Assembly (NCBI RefSeq): GCF_040111675.1
Contig: NZ_CP157794.1
Span: 4,113,501 to 4,177,500 of the forward strand
Length of the DNA stretch: 64,000 bases
From: Salinarimonas sp.
GTDB lineage: Bacteria > Pseudomonadota > Alphaproteobacteria > Rhizobiales > Beijerinckiaceae
Direction of reading: 5' to 3'
In this document: positions 48,662 to 59,332 of the stretch, piece by piece
Numbering within the stretch: position 1 is the stretch's first letter
Layout of the letters: each line of letters opens with the position of its first letter
Translations under genes and position numbers: made by a program
The notes under the pieces: generated by a model
What the model saw: the letters and a program-made list of their open reading frames with translations, nothing else
Told to the model about the DNA's origin: nothing
Databases searched by the model: none

Positions 48662-49060
48662 TCACATGCCGAGCTGGGCGCGGGCGTCGTTGAGCTGGGA
48701 GACGGTGTCGGCGGCGGCGGCCTTGAGGACCGGGTCCTCGGCCTTCTCATGCAGCTCCTCGGCGCGGGCGATCTCGCGCGAGAGGATCTCGGAATTGAGC
48801 TCGGAGACCGGCATGGCGCGCTCGGCGAGCACGGTGGCGCCGCCGGGGGCGACGTCGAGGAAGCCGCCCTGGACCAGGATGCGCTCCTGCCCCTTGGCGC
48901 CGCCGACGACGAGGAAGCCCGTCTTCAGCGAGGTCATCATCGGGGCGTGGTCGGAGAGCAGCGTCATCTCGCCCTCGGCGGCGGGGATCACCACCTCCTC
49001 GACCTCGCCCGAGAAGATGATGCGCTCCGGGGAGACGAGCTCGAAGGGAAAGCTGGCCAT
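48662..49060 (-). CDS. atpC: ATP synthase F1, epsilon subunit
   Basis: A 132-residue subunit of the F1 central stalk. It has the N-terminal beta-sandwich (FELVSPERIIFSGEVEEVVIP and GEMTLLSDHAPMMTSL) and a shorter C-terminal helical part. Last gene of atpHAGDC, 67 bases after atpD. Confidence 0.95.
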   Translation of the reverse strand: MASFPFELVSPERIIFSGEVEEVVIPAAEGEMTLLSDHAPMMTSLKTGFLVVGGAKGQERILVQGGFLDVAPGGATVLAERAMPVSELNSEILSREIARAEELHEKAEDPVLKAAAADTVSQLNDARAQLGM

Positions 49061-49127
49061 TGTATCCTCGTCGGAAGGGAAGCCGGGCGCGCCGTCCCGG
49101 CGCGCCCGCGATGGTCGTCGGCCCTGA

Positions 49128-50561
49128 TCAGGCCGCCTGGGCGAGACGCTCGGCCTTCTCGACCGCCTGGTCGATGGAGCCGACCATGTAGAAGGCGGCC
49201 TCCGGCAGGTGGTCGTACTCGCCGGCGACGAGGCCCTGGAAGCCCTTGATCGTGTCCTCGAGGGCGACGAGCTGGCCCGGCGAGCCGGTGAACACCTCGG
49301 CGACGAAGAACGGCTGCGACAGGAAGCGCTCGATCTTGCGGGCGCGGGCGACGGTGAGCTTGTCCTCCTCGGAGAGCTCGTCCATGCCCAGGATCGCGAT
49401 GATGTCCTGCAGCGACTTGTAGCGCTGGAGCACCTGCTGGACCTGGCGGGCGACCTGGTAGTGCTCGTCGCCGACGATGCGCGGGTCGAGCATGCGCGAG
49501 GTCGAGTCGAGCGGGTCCACCGCCGGGTAGATGCCCTTCTCGGCGATGGAGCGGTTGAGCACCGTCGTCGCGTCGAGGTGGGCGAAGGAGGTCGCCGGGG
49601 CCGGGTCGGTCAGGTCGTCGGCGGGCACGTAGATCGCCTGCACGGACGTGATCGAGCCCTTGGTCGTCGTGGTGATGCGCTCCTGCAGCTGGCCCATGTC
49701 GGTCGACAGGGTCGGCTGGTAGCCCACCGCGGAGGGGATGCGGCCGAGGAGCGCCGACACCTCGGAGCCCGCCTGGGTGAAGCGGAAGATGTTGTCGACG
49801 AAGAACAGCACGTCCTGGCCCTGGTCGCGGAAGTGCTCCGCGATGGTCAGGCCGGTGAGGCCGACGCGGGCGCGGGCGCCGGGCGGCTCGTTCATCTGGC
49901 CGTAGACCAGCGCGCACTTCGAGCCCTCGGTGGAGCCGCCGTGCTCCTTCGGGTCCTTGTTCACGCCGGACTCGATCATCTCGTGGTAGAGATCGTTGCC
50001 CTCGCGGGTGCGCTCGCCGACGCCGGCGAAGACCGAGAAGCCGCCGTGGGCCTTGGCGACGTTGTTGATCAGCTCCTGGATCAGCACCGTCTTGCCGACG
50101 CCGGCGCCGCCGAACAGGCCGATCTTGCCGCCGCGGGCGTAGGGCGCGAGCAGGTCGATGACCTTGATGCCGGTGACGAGGATCTGCGCCTCGGTCGACT
50201 GGTCGGCGTAGCTCGGCGCCTCGGCGTGGATCGGGCGCGTGTCCTCGGCCGGGACGGGGCCCGCCTCGTCGATCGGCTCGCCGACGACGTTGACGATGCG
50301 CCCGAGGCAGCCGACGCCCACGGGCACGCGGATCGGCGCGCCGGTGTCGGTGACCGGCTGGCCGCGGGTCAGGCCCTCGGTCGTGTCCATGGCGATGCAG
50401 CGCACGGTGCTCTCGCCGAGCTGCTGGGCGACCTCGAGGACGAGCCGGGAGCCCTGGTTGTCGGTCTCGAGCGCGTTGAGGATCTCGGGCAGGTGGCCGT
50501 CGAACGTCACGTCGACGACGGCGCCGATGACCTGCGAGATGCGTCCGGTGGGTTCAGCCAT
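49128..50561 (-). CDS. atpD: ATP synthase F1, beta subunit
   Basis: A 477-residue catalytic subunit. Walker A GGAGVGKTVLIQE is near residue 152, followed by GVGERTREGNDLYHEM and the DELSEEDK loop near residue 395. It carries the three catalytic sites of F1. Standard length; 25 bases after atpG. Confidence 0.98.
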   Translation of the reverse strand: MAEPTGRISQVIGAVVDVTFDGHLPEILNALETDNQGSRLVLEVAQQLGESTVRCIAMDTTEGLTRGQPVTDTGAPIRVPVGVGCLGRIVNVVGEPIDEAGPVPAEDTRPIHAEAPSYADQSTEAQILVTGIKVIDLLAPYARGGKIGLFGGAGVGKTVLIQELINNVAKAHGGFSVFAGVGERTREGNDLYHEMIESGVNKDPKEHGGSTEGSKCALVYGQMNEPPGARARVGLTGLTIAEHFRDQGQDVLFFVDNIFRFTQAGSEVSALLGRIPSAVGYQPTLSTDMGQLQERITTTTKGSITSVQAIYVPADDLTDPAPATSFAHLDATTVLNRSIAEKGIYPAVDPLDSTSRMLDPRIVGDEHYQVARQVQQVLQRYKSLQDIIAILGMDELSEEDKLTVARARKIERFLSQPFFVAEVFTGSPGQLVALEDTIKGFQGLVAGEYDHLPEAAFYMVGSIDQAVEKAERLAQAA

Positions 50562-50586
50562 GGGTCTCGTCCTTGCTTGACTAAGC

Positions 50587-51462
50587 TCAGAGCGCCTCGG
50601 CGCCCGAGATGATTTCGATGAGTTCCTTGGTGATCTGAGCCTGACGCGTCCGGTTGTAGGTCAGCGTCTGCTTCTTGATCATCTCGCCGGCGTTGCGCGT
50701 GGCCGAGTCCATGGCCGACATGCGCGCGCCCTGCTCGGAGGCGCCGTTCTCGAGCAGCGCCGAGAAGATCTGCACCGAGACGTTCCGCGGCAGGAGCTTC
50801 TCGAGGATCTCCTCCTCGGAGGGCTCGTACTCGTAGATGGCGCCGGCGCCGGCCTCCTCGGCCTGCGGGATCTCGGCCGGGATCAGCTGCTGCGCGGTCG
50901 GGATCTGCTGGATCACCGAGCGGAAGCGCGAGTAGAACAGCGTCGCGACGTCGAACTCGCCCTCGGCGTAGAGGTTGAGCACCTTGCGGCCGATCTCCTC
51001 GGCGTTCTCGAAGCCGAGCACCTTCACCGAGCGCAGCTCGATCAGCTCCATGATCAGCTTGCCGTGGGTGCGGCGCAGGATGTCGTAGCCCTTGCGGCCC
51101 ACGCAGATGATCTTGACCGTCTTGCCCTGGGCCAGCAGCCGGTTCGCCGTCTCGCGGGCGAGACGGGCGATGGAGGCGTTGAAGGCGCCGCACAGGCCGC
51201 GCTCGGCGGTGCAGACGACGAGCAGATGCGTGTCGGTCTTGCCGGTGCCGGAGAGGAGCTTGGGCGTCTCCGGGCCGATCTGGACGCCGGCGGCGACGTT
51301 GCCGAGCACCTTCGCCATGCGCTCGGCATAGGGACGGGCCGCCTCCGCCTGCGCCTGGGCGCGACGGAGCTTGGCCGCCGCGACCATCTGCATGGCCTTG
51401 GTGATCTTCTGCGTCGCCTTCACGGAGGCGATGCGGTTGCGCAGATCCTTCAGAGACGGCAT
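50587..51462 (-). CDS. atpG: ATP synthase F1, gamma subunit
   Basis: A 291-residue rotor subunit with the two long terminal helices typical of gamma: SLKDLRNRIASVKATQKITKAM at the N-terminus and the C-terminal DSATRNAGEMIKKQTLTYNR to EIISGAEAL. CTAERGLCGAFN marks the central domain. It lies 79 bases after atpA. Confidence 0.97.
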   Translation of the reverse strand: MPSLKDLRNRIASVKATQKITKAMQMVAAAKLRRAQAQAEAARPYAERMAKVLGNVAAGVQIGPETPKLLSGTGKTDTHLLVVCTAERGLCGAFNASIARLARETANRLLAQGKTVKIICVGRKGYDILRRTHGKLIMELIELRSVKVLGFENAEEIGRKVLNLYAEGEFDVATLFYSRFRSVIQQIPTAQQLIPAEIPQAEEAGAGAIYEYEPSEEEILEKLLPRNVSVQIFSALLENGASEQGARMSAMDSATRNAGEMIKKQTLTYNRTRQAQITKELIEIISGAEAL

Positions 51463-51541
51463 CGAGCGCCCCGACCTCTTCTCGTTCCGTTACGGGACGT
51501 CGCCGCCCGGAGGCGGCGACGCGGGTGACCGCGGGCCTCGA

Positions 51542-53076
<1,535 letters not shown>

Positions 53077-53077
<1 letters not shown>

Positions 53078-53652
53078 CAGCGGGCCTCTTTCAGGCTAAG
53101 GCGAATTGCGTTGAGCTTGGTGCGCAGGGACGCGTCGATCATGCGCGAGCCGACCTTGACGACGAGGCCGCCGATCAGCGCGGGATCGACCTTCACGTCG
53201 AGGTCGACGTCGTCCGACTGCGCGAGTTCGCGCACCACGGCGCGGATCTCCGCGAGAAGCGCGTCGGACGGCGCCTCCGCGACGCGGACCTCGGCGGGCA
53301 CGATGCCCTTGGCCTGCGCGTTCAGGGCCTTGTAGCCCCGGATCATCTGGAGAAGCAGGAAGAGCCGGCGCTTGGAGGCGACCAGCCGCGTGAAGTTGGC
53401 GGCGAGCCCGCCGATTCCGGCCTTGTCGAGCACGGCGCCCATGGCGGCCTTCTGCTCGTCGGCGGTGTAGACGGGGCTCTCGAGCAGGCGGCGCAGATCC
53501 GCGCTCTCGGCGGCGAGCGCCTCGATGCGCACGAGGTCCGCCTCCACGGCGTCGACCGACTTCTGCTCCTGCGCGAGCTCGAACAGGGCGGAGGCGTATC
53601 GGCCGGCGACGCCCGACACGAACGACCCGCCTTTTTGATTGGGCTCAGCCAC
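53077..53652 (-). CDS. atpH: ATP synthase F1, delta subunit
   Basis: A 191-residue subunit linking F1 to the stator. It has VAGRYASALFELAQEQ, helical middle sequences and the conserved end VVKVGSRMIDASLRTKLNAI. The GTG at 53652 (Met-Ala-Glu-Pro) is preferred; the longer frame to 53784 adds arginine-rich residues outside the family. First gene of the F1 operon; F0 genes are elsewhere, as usual in alphaproteobacteria. Confidence 0.94.
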
Positions 53653-53866
53653 CGAAATTCTCTTCCCGAATAGGAGCGCTCGTCCGCCGTCCCGCGGTCG
53701 GGCGAGCGCCCGTTGAGGTGTGGATTGGCTCGGCCGCGAGTGTGCGATGCACCCGACCCCCGCGAGGCGTGGGTGCGATACCATGGGTTTTCGGGGGGCG
53801 CAAGCGCCTGGAACCGCTCCTGCGACGCTTGTCCCGCACTGCGAAAAGCCGATGCGGCGCGCGGCC

Positions 53867-54304
53867 TCAGGCGCGACGGCGCAACAGGCTCTCCACCGCG
53901 GCGGCGGCGCGCACGGCCGTGGTCGGCCCGCCCTTGGCGGCCTTCTTCCCGGAAGTCTCGCCTCCGCCCTCCCCGGCCGACGCGGCGGGCGTCGGCTCGT
54001 CGCGGTCGCGCTGGGGCGGCAGGCGGGGGGGAATGTCGATGCGCTGCCTGAGCTGCTCCATCTGGCGCGCCACCGTGGCGATCTGCTCGATCATCGCCTG
54101 CGCGACGCGCGCCGGCGGGATGCCCGCCTCGCCCGCGAGCCCTTCGGGCGCGAAGGTGCGCGAGACGCCCACCGCCTTGCGCCTGTCGGCATGCGTGGCG
54201 TTCTCCATGGCGGCGATGTAGGCGGCGCAGCCCGCGGCCATTCCGGCGACGCCGTCGATGGCGTTGGCGAGCTTCTTGATCGCGGCACGGGTTTCTGCGT
54301 CCAC
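53867..54304 (-). CDS. Uncharacterised small protein
   Basis: A 145-residue protein I do not recognise. Residues 1-90 are helical with an alanine-rich stretch GVAGMAAGCAAYIAAMENA; the middle (MIEQIATVARQMEQLRQRI) could form a short coiled coil; the last 55 residues are charged and low-complexity, ending in LLRRRA. No signal peptide. It lies upstream of atpH on the same strand, 214 bases away, probably under its own promoter. Codon use fits the core genome. Confidence 0.55.
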   Translation of the reverse strand: MDAETRAAIKKLANAIDGVAGMAAGCAAYIAAMENATHADRRKAVGVSRTFAPEGLAGEAGIPPARVAQAMIEQIATVARQMEQLRQRIDIPPRLPPQRDRDEPTPAASAGEGGGETSGKKAAKGGPTTAVRAAAAVESLLRRRA

Positions 54305-54557
54305 GGTCGATCTCCCTGGAGCCCGTTCTCGGGCGCGGCGGCCAGCCTAGGCGAGGACCCGTCACCTTTGCGTTAAATGGTATCGAGAGCGGCCGGGGGG
54401 CGGCGTTCACCGGTTCTTCGCCAAGCGGATCGGCGGGCGTATCGCCGAGCGCATTCCCGAGACGATCGCCGAGACGGCGCGGCGAGGCGCGCGCGTCGCG
54501 CTTGCCTGCCACCGGGACCTGGTGCTTAGGTCGACCGCGAGGAGACGACGAGACGAG

Positions 54558-55649
54558 ATGAGCCAGACAGCAATCGGCATCCAGCCCGCGGAGACGATCC
54601 GCGCCCTGGCGCAGGCGGGCGCCATCGCGAGCCCGCGTCCCTTCGCGGCCGACCAGGTGCAGCCGGCGAGCCTCGACCTGCGGCTCGGCGCGCGCGCCTG
54701 GCGCGTGCGCGCGAGCTTCCTGCCGGGCCCGCGCCGCGCCGTGCGCGACCGGCTCGACGGAATCGCGCTCCACGAGATCGACCTGACCAAGCCCGTCGTG
54801 CTGGAGACGGGCTGCGTCTACATCGCCGAGATCCAGGAGAGCCTCGCGCTCCCCGCCGACCTCTCCGCCTCCGCCAACCCGAAGAGCTCGACGGGGCGCA
54901 TCGACGTCTTCACCCGCGTCATCGCCGACCGGGCGCGGGAGTTCGACATCGTCGAGGCCGGCTATCGCGGCCCGCTCTACGCCGAGATCTCGCCGCGCAC
55001 CTTCCCCGTCCTGGTGCGCGAGGGCGCGCGGCTGTCGCAGCTGCGCCTGCGCAAGGGCGAGGTGCGGCTCTCCGACGAGGAGCTCGCCGCGCTCCACGCC
55101 AGCCAGACCCTGGTGACCTCCGCCACGCCCTCCTTCCAGAACGGCATCGCGGTCTCCGTCGACCTCTCCGGCTTCGGCGAGGGGCGTCTCGTCGGCTACC
55201 GCGCGCGCCGCCACACCGCCCTCGTCGACGTCGACGCGGTGGGCGCGCACCGCACGGCCGACTATTGGGAGCCGCTCCACGCCGACGGCGCGGGCGAGCT
55301 GATTCTCGATCCGGGGCAGTTCTACATCCTCGCCTCCAAGGAAGCGGTGCACGTGCCGCCGGACTACGCCGCCGAGATGGTGCCGTTCGATCCGCTGGTG
55401 GGCGAGTTCCGCGTGCACTACGCCGGCTTCTTCGACCCCGGCTTCGGCCATGCGGGCGCGGACGGCGCGGGCGCCCGCGCCGTGCTCGAGGTCCGCTCGC
55501 GCGACGTGCCCTTCATCCTGGAAGACGGCCAGACGGTCGGCCGCCTCGTCTACGAGCGCATGGCCGCGCGCCCCGGCACGCTCTACGGCGCGGGCGCGGG
55601 CTCGAACTACCAGGCCCAGGGGCTGAAGCTCTCCAAGCACTTCGCCTGA
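54558..55649 (+). CDS. dcd: 2'-deoxycytidine 5'-triphosphate deaminase
   Basis: A 363-residue protein of the long alphaproteobacterial dCTP deaminase type, which makes dUTP for thymidylate synthesis. The dUTPase-like fold appears twice in sequence: PASLDLRLGARAW near residue 33 and SASANPKSSTGRIDVFTRVI near 110 (catalytic Ser/Glu region), then a second half from about residue 190 ending QAQGLKLSKHFA. The ATG at 54558 follows GAGACGACGAGACGAG and excludes a 12-residue arginine-rich extension. It stands just upstream of tRNA-Gly. Confidence 0.92.
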   Translation: MSQTAIGIQPAETIRALAQAGAIASPRPFAADQVQPASLDLRLGARAWRVRASFLPGPRRAVRDRLDGIALHEIDLTKPVVLETGCVYIAEIQESLALPADLSASANPKSSTGRIDVFTRVIADRAREFDIVEAGYRGPLYAEISPRTFPVLVREGARLSQLRLRKGEVRLSDEELAALHASQTLVTSATPSFQNGIAVSVDLSGFGEGRLVGYRARRHTALVDVDAVGAHRTADYWEPLHADGAGELILDPGQFYILASKEAVHVPPDYAAEMVPFDPLVGEFRVHYAGFFDPGFGHAGADGAGARAVLEVRSRDVPFILEDGQTVGRLVYERMAARPGTLYGAGAGSNYQAQGLKLSKHFA

Positions 55650-55716
55650 GCGCCCTGCGCACCGCGCGAAATCCCGCTTGCGAGCCGCGCCGGGCGCGGC
55701 TATCTATGAGGCCGAC

Positions 55717-55791
55717 GCGGGCGTAGTTCAGTGGTAGAACGTCAGCTTCCCAAGCTGAATGTCGTCGGTTCGATCCCGATCGCCCGCTCCA
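55717..55791 (+). tRNA. tRNA-Gly (anticodon CCC)
   Basis: A complete cloverleaf can be drawn. Acceptor arms GCGGGCG (55717-55723) and CGCCCGC (55781-55787); anticodon stem TCAGC/GCTGA around loop TTCCCAA, giving anticodon CCC; T-arm with GGTTCGATCCC; discriminator T at 55788; encoded CCA at 55789-55791. It reads Gly GGG codons. It marks the end of the syntenic core region and the start of an accessory stretch. Confidence 0.95.
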
Positions 55792-56203
55792 CTCTCGCTT
55801 TGTCAAGCCGTTGGGAATCGAGGCGTCCAGCCCTGTCGAGGGCGAGGAAGCAGTTTGCCGGCGACGAGCGCGAGCGGCGGAGGCCGACGTCGGAGCGGCT
55901 CGTCCGGGCGCGGATGCCGATGCGCTCGGGCGAGATCCCCGGCGCCGACCTCGACCTCTGCGGACGCCGTCGGCGCGGCGCTGGCCCTGCGCGCGACGAC
56001 GCGCGGAGCGACCTGATCCCCGAAAGCGAAGAAGAGCACGGTGCGCCTCCGCTCCCTCGACGGTCTCACCGTCACCCGGGCGCGCACAGGGGGCCCGCGA
56101 CCGTCCACTCGGCATCCTCGCCCAGCCGTCCCGAGCGCAGCGACGAGATCGGCAACGGGCGGCGCAGGCTCGCCGCGGGGCCGGCCGCGGCGAGTTACGT
56201 CCA
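55792..56203. other. About 410 bases without a supportable gene, next to tRNA-Gly
   Basis: Frames here are open only because of high GC; their translations are arginine/proline-rich and lack family features. A frame that reads tRNA-Gly backwards gives the familiar false peptide GRSGSNRRHSAWEADV. The stretch could be decayed remains of an integrated element between the tRNA and the IS256-type insertion, but I found no integrase fragment or repeat of the tRNA 3' end. Confidence 0.5.
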
Positions 56204-57604
56204 GTGTTTTCTGCAAAAGCGTGGCGGTTTGGCGCGCCGGTGGGGTTCGGGGGCGGGGCGAGCGCTGGCTCCTCAATAGCAGGGCGCTCGCCCCGCCCCA
56301 GCCGCCGTTAGGCGGCTTCTGCGCGGTCCAGCTGCCGCATCTGTTCCTTCTTGTGCTCGGCCAGGTGGCTCATGTTGAGGTAGCGCGTGCCCTCCAGCCA
56401 GTTTTCGTGGATCTCGACCGCCAGCGCGCGGACGAGGCGCAGGCAGGCCGCGTCGTCGGGGAAGATGCGCACCACCGTCGTGCGGCGCTTGATCTCCTGG
56501 TTGAAGCGCTCGAGCATGTTCGTGGACTTCAGATGCTTATGGTGCTGGCGCGGCAGCCGGTAGAAGGTCAGCGTCTCCTCGACGTTGTCCTCGACCCACT
56601 GCGTCAGCTTCGGGTACTTGTCCTGCCACTTGTTCAGCCAGCGGGCGAGATCCTGGCGGACCTCGGCGAGGTCGCGCCGGTCGTAGAACCAGCGCAGCTC
56701 CTGCAGGCAGTCGTCGTCGTGCTTGCGCGGCACGTGGTCGAGAGCGTTACGCAGGAAGTGCACGTAGCAGCGTTGCCAGGCCGCGTCGGTGAGCGTCTCC
56801 GTCACCGCGCGCTTGAGCCCCTCGTGATCGTCCGAGACCACGAACTCCACGCCCGACAGCCCCCGCGCCTTCAGCCCGAGCAGGAAGTCCCGCCAGCTCG
56901 AGCGGCTCTCCCGGTTGGCGAGCTCGACGCCCAGCACGTTGCGCCGCCCCTCCCCGTCGATCCCGATCGCGACCAGCACGGCCCGGCTCTGGATCCCGAT
57001 CTCGCGGACCTTCTCGTAGCGCGCGTCCAGGATCAGGTAGGGATAGGCCTCCGTCAGCGGCCGGCGCGCGAACGCCTCCAGCTCCGCGTCCATACGCTTG
57101 TTGATCGCGCTGATCGCCGAGGCCGAGAAGGAGTGTCCGCACAGCTCCTCGGTGATCGCCTTGACCTTGCGCGTCGAGACCCCCTGCACGTACATCTGCG
57201 CCAGCGCGCCCACCAGCGCCTTCTCCGAGCGCTGGTAGCGCTCGAACAGCTGCGTCGAGAACAGCCCGTGCCGATCCTGCGGCACCCGCAGCTCCAGCGT
57301 CCCGACCCGCGTCACCAGCGAGCGCGTGTAGTAGCCCGCACGGTAGCCCCGGCGCCCCTCCGTCCGCTCGCTCTTCTCCGCGTTCAGCACCGCCGTCATC
57401 TCCGCCTCCAGCGTCGCCTCCACGATCGCTTGAACCATCCGCGGCAGATAATCCTCGTCCCGCGACAGCAGCGCCTGGACATCCAACGTGACGGACTTAC
57501 CCTTCTCTCCGGTCATGGCATGCACCCTCCAGGGGTCGGTGACTTCAGACATCACCAGCGTGCCATGACCGCCGATCTTAGCATCGGATTTTTGCAGAAG
57601 ACAC
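56204..57604 (-). mobile_element. IS256-family insertion sequence
   Basis: About 1401 bases. The inward-reading ends GTGTTTTCTGCAAAA (56204-56218) and GTGTCTTCTGCAAAA (complement of 57590-57604) match at 14 of 15 positions. One full-length transposase lies between them. The flanking bases (TTACGTCCA on the left, AGTACGCGA on the right) are not an obvious direct repeat, though IS256 elements normally make 8-9 base duplications. Confidence 0.82.
56308..57516 (-). CDS. IS256-family transposase
   Basis: A 402-residue transposase, the normal family length. It has GRRGYRAGYYTRSLVTRVG near the start. DDE residues are recognisable: Asp in LILDARYEKVRE, Asp in FVVSDDHEGLK and Glu in STNMLERFNQEIKRR. 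The conserved CYVHFLRNALDHVP is present. The ATG at 57516 has GGAGGG 8 bases upstream and is preferred over 57555. The frame is intact, so the element may still be active. Confidence 0.93.
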   Translation of the reverse strand: MTGEKGKSVTLDVQALLSRDEDYLPRMVQAIVEATLEAEMTAVLNAEKSERTEGRRGYRAGYYTRSLVTRVGTLELRVPQDRHGLFSTQLFERYQRSEKALVGALAQMYVQGVSTRKVKAITEELCGHSFSASAISAINKRMDAELEAFARRPLTEAYPYLILDARYEKVREIGIQSRAVLVAIGIDGEGRRNVLGVELANRESRSSWRDFLLGLKARGLSGVEFVVSDDHEGLKRAVTETLTDAAWQRCYVHFLRNALDHVPRKHDDDCLQELRWFYDRRDLAEVRQDLARWLNKWQDKYPKLTQWVEDNVEETLTFYRLPRQHHKHLKSTNMLERFNQEIKRRTTVVRIFPDDAACLRLVRALAVEIHENWLEGTRYLNMSHLAEHKKEQMRQLDRAEAA

Positions 57605-57690
57605 AGTACGCGACCCCGCGGCGAGGCAGTTCGCGCCCCATCGCAGATCGCGAAGCGGCGGCGTCGCTCGACGAGCGCGACGGCGGGGAG

Positions 57691-58911
57691 CTAGGCCGGC
57701 AGGAGGTCGAGCTCGAGCATGCGCTCGGCCGCATCCAGCGTCCGCAGGCAGTCCTCGCCGGTCGCGCCCTCGGCGACGACGAGCGCGAGGCGGGCCAGAT
57801 ACCCGCCTGGGGGGAGCCGGTGGACGCTCCCGGCTTCGGCGATCCAGCCGAGTTCGCGTATGCCGGGGATGGCCATGAGCGCCTCGTTGGGAGGCAAGCC
57901 GCGCATCCGGCAGTCGTAGGGCGGATAGACGAAACGAACCGCGGCGGCACGCCCGGATCGCGGCGCGAGATCGGGCACGCCGCCGACGGCGACGTCGGCC
58001 GCGGCCATCGCCAGATCGACGCCCGTCGCGAGATGCACGAGCTCGGGAATGCGATCGCCTCCGAGACGTTGAGCGATCTCGATCATGCGCGGGCCCTGCG
58101 GCGTGAGCCTCAGCTCGGCATGCGTGACGCCTCGACGAATCTCGAGGGCTTCGTGCGCGGCGCGCACCACCTCGACGATGGCGCGGGTCTCCGCGAGCGG
58201 CTCCCGCGGAGCGACCACGTGACCGAGCTCCTCGAAGAACGGATCGAAGCCGACGGTCTTGCGGGTGATGGCGACGACCTCCGGCCGGCCGTCGAGCACG
58301 ACGCACTCGACGCTCACCTCCGGCCCCTCGAGGAACTCCTCGACGAGGAAGCCCTTCCTCCGCGTCGCGCCCGAGGAGAGCACCTTCGACAACGATTCGA
58401 GGTGCTCCTCGAGTGAGCGGAGGTCGTCGACCCGCCGCACGCCGATGCTCCCGCTCATGTCCCGCGGCTTGACGACGAAGGGAAAGCCGATTTCCTCGGC
58501 CGCCTTCCTGGCCCCGTCCGCGTCGTGGACCAATACGCACGATGCGGTTGCAACGCCGTTGCGGGCGAATGCGCTGCGCATGCCGTACTTGTCTCGGCAC
58601 AGGAATGCACTTTCGAGCGAATTGCATGGAAGCTCGAGGTCGAGCGCCACGGCCGTCGTCAGCTCGACGTAACGCTCCTCGCAGGTCATCACGCCGTCTA
58701 TGGGGTGACGGCCTCGCAGCTCTTTGACGCATTCGAAGAGACTCGTCGGAGAATTCTCATCGACGTAAAGGATTTGCGCAGCGTACGGCTCGGCCCAGGT
58801 CGCATCCGTGGCGCTTATTATGAAGACATTGTATCTTTCGCTCACTGATTTGATGATATACCCGCGGTATATTTCGGTGCCGCAGCCAATGACTAGTACG
58901 TTTTTTCTCAC
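57691..58911 (-). CDS. ATP-grasp ligase (carboxylate-amine ligase type)
   Basis: A 406-residue ATP-grasp enzyme. The N-terminus, KNVLVIGCGTEIYRGYII, is a Rossmann-like segment; ATP-binding motifs are FPFVVKPRDMSGSIGVRRV near residue 150 and FLVEEFLEGPEVSVECVV near 195; the metal-binding region is MIEIAQRLGGDRIPELV near 295, and a C-terminal domain follows. The pattern resembles L-amino acid ligases such as BacD/YwfE that join a carboxylate to an amine. Its place in a peptide gene cluster suggests a tailoring or dipeptide-forming step. GTG at 58911 has AAAGGG 6 bases upstream; longer frames enter the divergent gene's leader. It is the only cluster gene on the minus strand. Confidence 0.88.
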   Translation of the reverse strand: MRKNVLVIGCGTEIYRGYIIKSVSERYNVFIISATDATWAEPYAAQILYVDENSPTSLFECVKELRGRHPIDGVMTCEERYVELTTAVALDLELPCNSLESAFLCRDKYGMRSAFARNGVATASCVLVHDADGARKAAEEIGFPFVVKPRDMSGSIGVRRVDDLRSLEEHLESLSKVLSSGATRRKGFLVEEFLEGPEVSVECVVLDGRPEVVAITRKTVGFDPFFEELGHVVAPREPLAETRAIVEVVRAAHEALEIRRGVTHAELRLTPQGPRMIEIAQRLGGDRIPELVHLATGVDLAMAAADVAVGGVPDLAPRSGRAAAVRFVYPPYDCRMRGLPPNEALMAIPGIRELGWIAEAGSVHRLPPGGYLARLALVVAEGATGEDCLRTLDAAERMLELDLLPA

Positions 58912-59332
58912 CGACGACCCTTTCGAACGAAAACAATTATAGTGAAACAATAACACATCGTACAAGAATTTGCAATCGCATGTCTCTATCAGCGACCCTC
59001 GAGTCAGACGACGGATCTCCAGGCGTTCACCTCCGTACGAATTCCAGTCTATCGGCGAGCGGCGGCCCGCATCTGCGTTTCTCACGCGCGCCGAGAGAGG
59101 CTCGCGCCGGCGCCCGCGACCCCGCGCGGGTCGGGCTGCGGCGGCGCCGAGCAGCGTCGCCGCAGCCGGTTTCGAGGCTGCGGGGCGAGCCCGCTCGGAC
59201 ACGATCGCCGCGGATCGGCTTTCGCAGAGGTTGCCATTGTCCGAAAGGAACTCTAGGTTGGCGTCGTCGACGGCGCCGCGCCCGATGCGGCGCACGGCGA
59301 ACGTCTTCCCCGCCGCCATCCGCGAGCCATCC
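58912..59332. other. Divergent regulatory spacer of the peptide cluster
   Basis: These 421 bases separate the ATP-grasp gene from the exporter gene. The left 70 bases are strikingly AT-rich and hold the minus-strand promoter described separately. The right 300 bases are GC-rich and open in the exporter's frame, but the translation is arginine/serine-rich and unlike any exporter N-terminus, so I treat it as leader sequence. Confidence 0.5.
58936..58965 (-). promoter_or_regulatory. Sigma-70-type promoter of the ATP-grasp gene
   Basis: Reading the minus strand, TTGTAC (58965-58960) and a perfect TATAAT (58941-58936) are separated by 18 bases, about 25 bases before the GTG start. It is the clearest vegetative promoter in the window. 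Confidence 0.6.

Noticed and set aside
55513..56115. Minus-strand frame reading through tRNA-Gly
   Set aside because: It contains GRSGSNRRHSAWEADV, the well-known false translation of a reversed tRNA.
58970..59332. 121-residue N-terminal extension of the exporter
   Set aside because: Arginine/serine-rich and not like exporter N-termini; the ATG at 59333 gives the family length.
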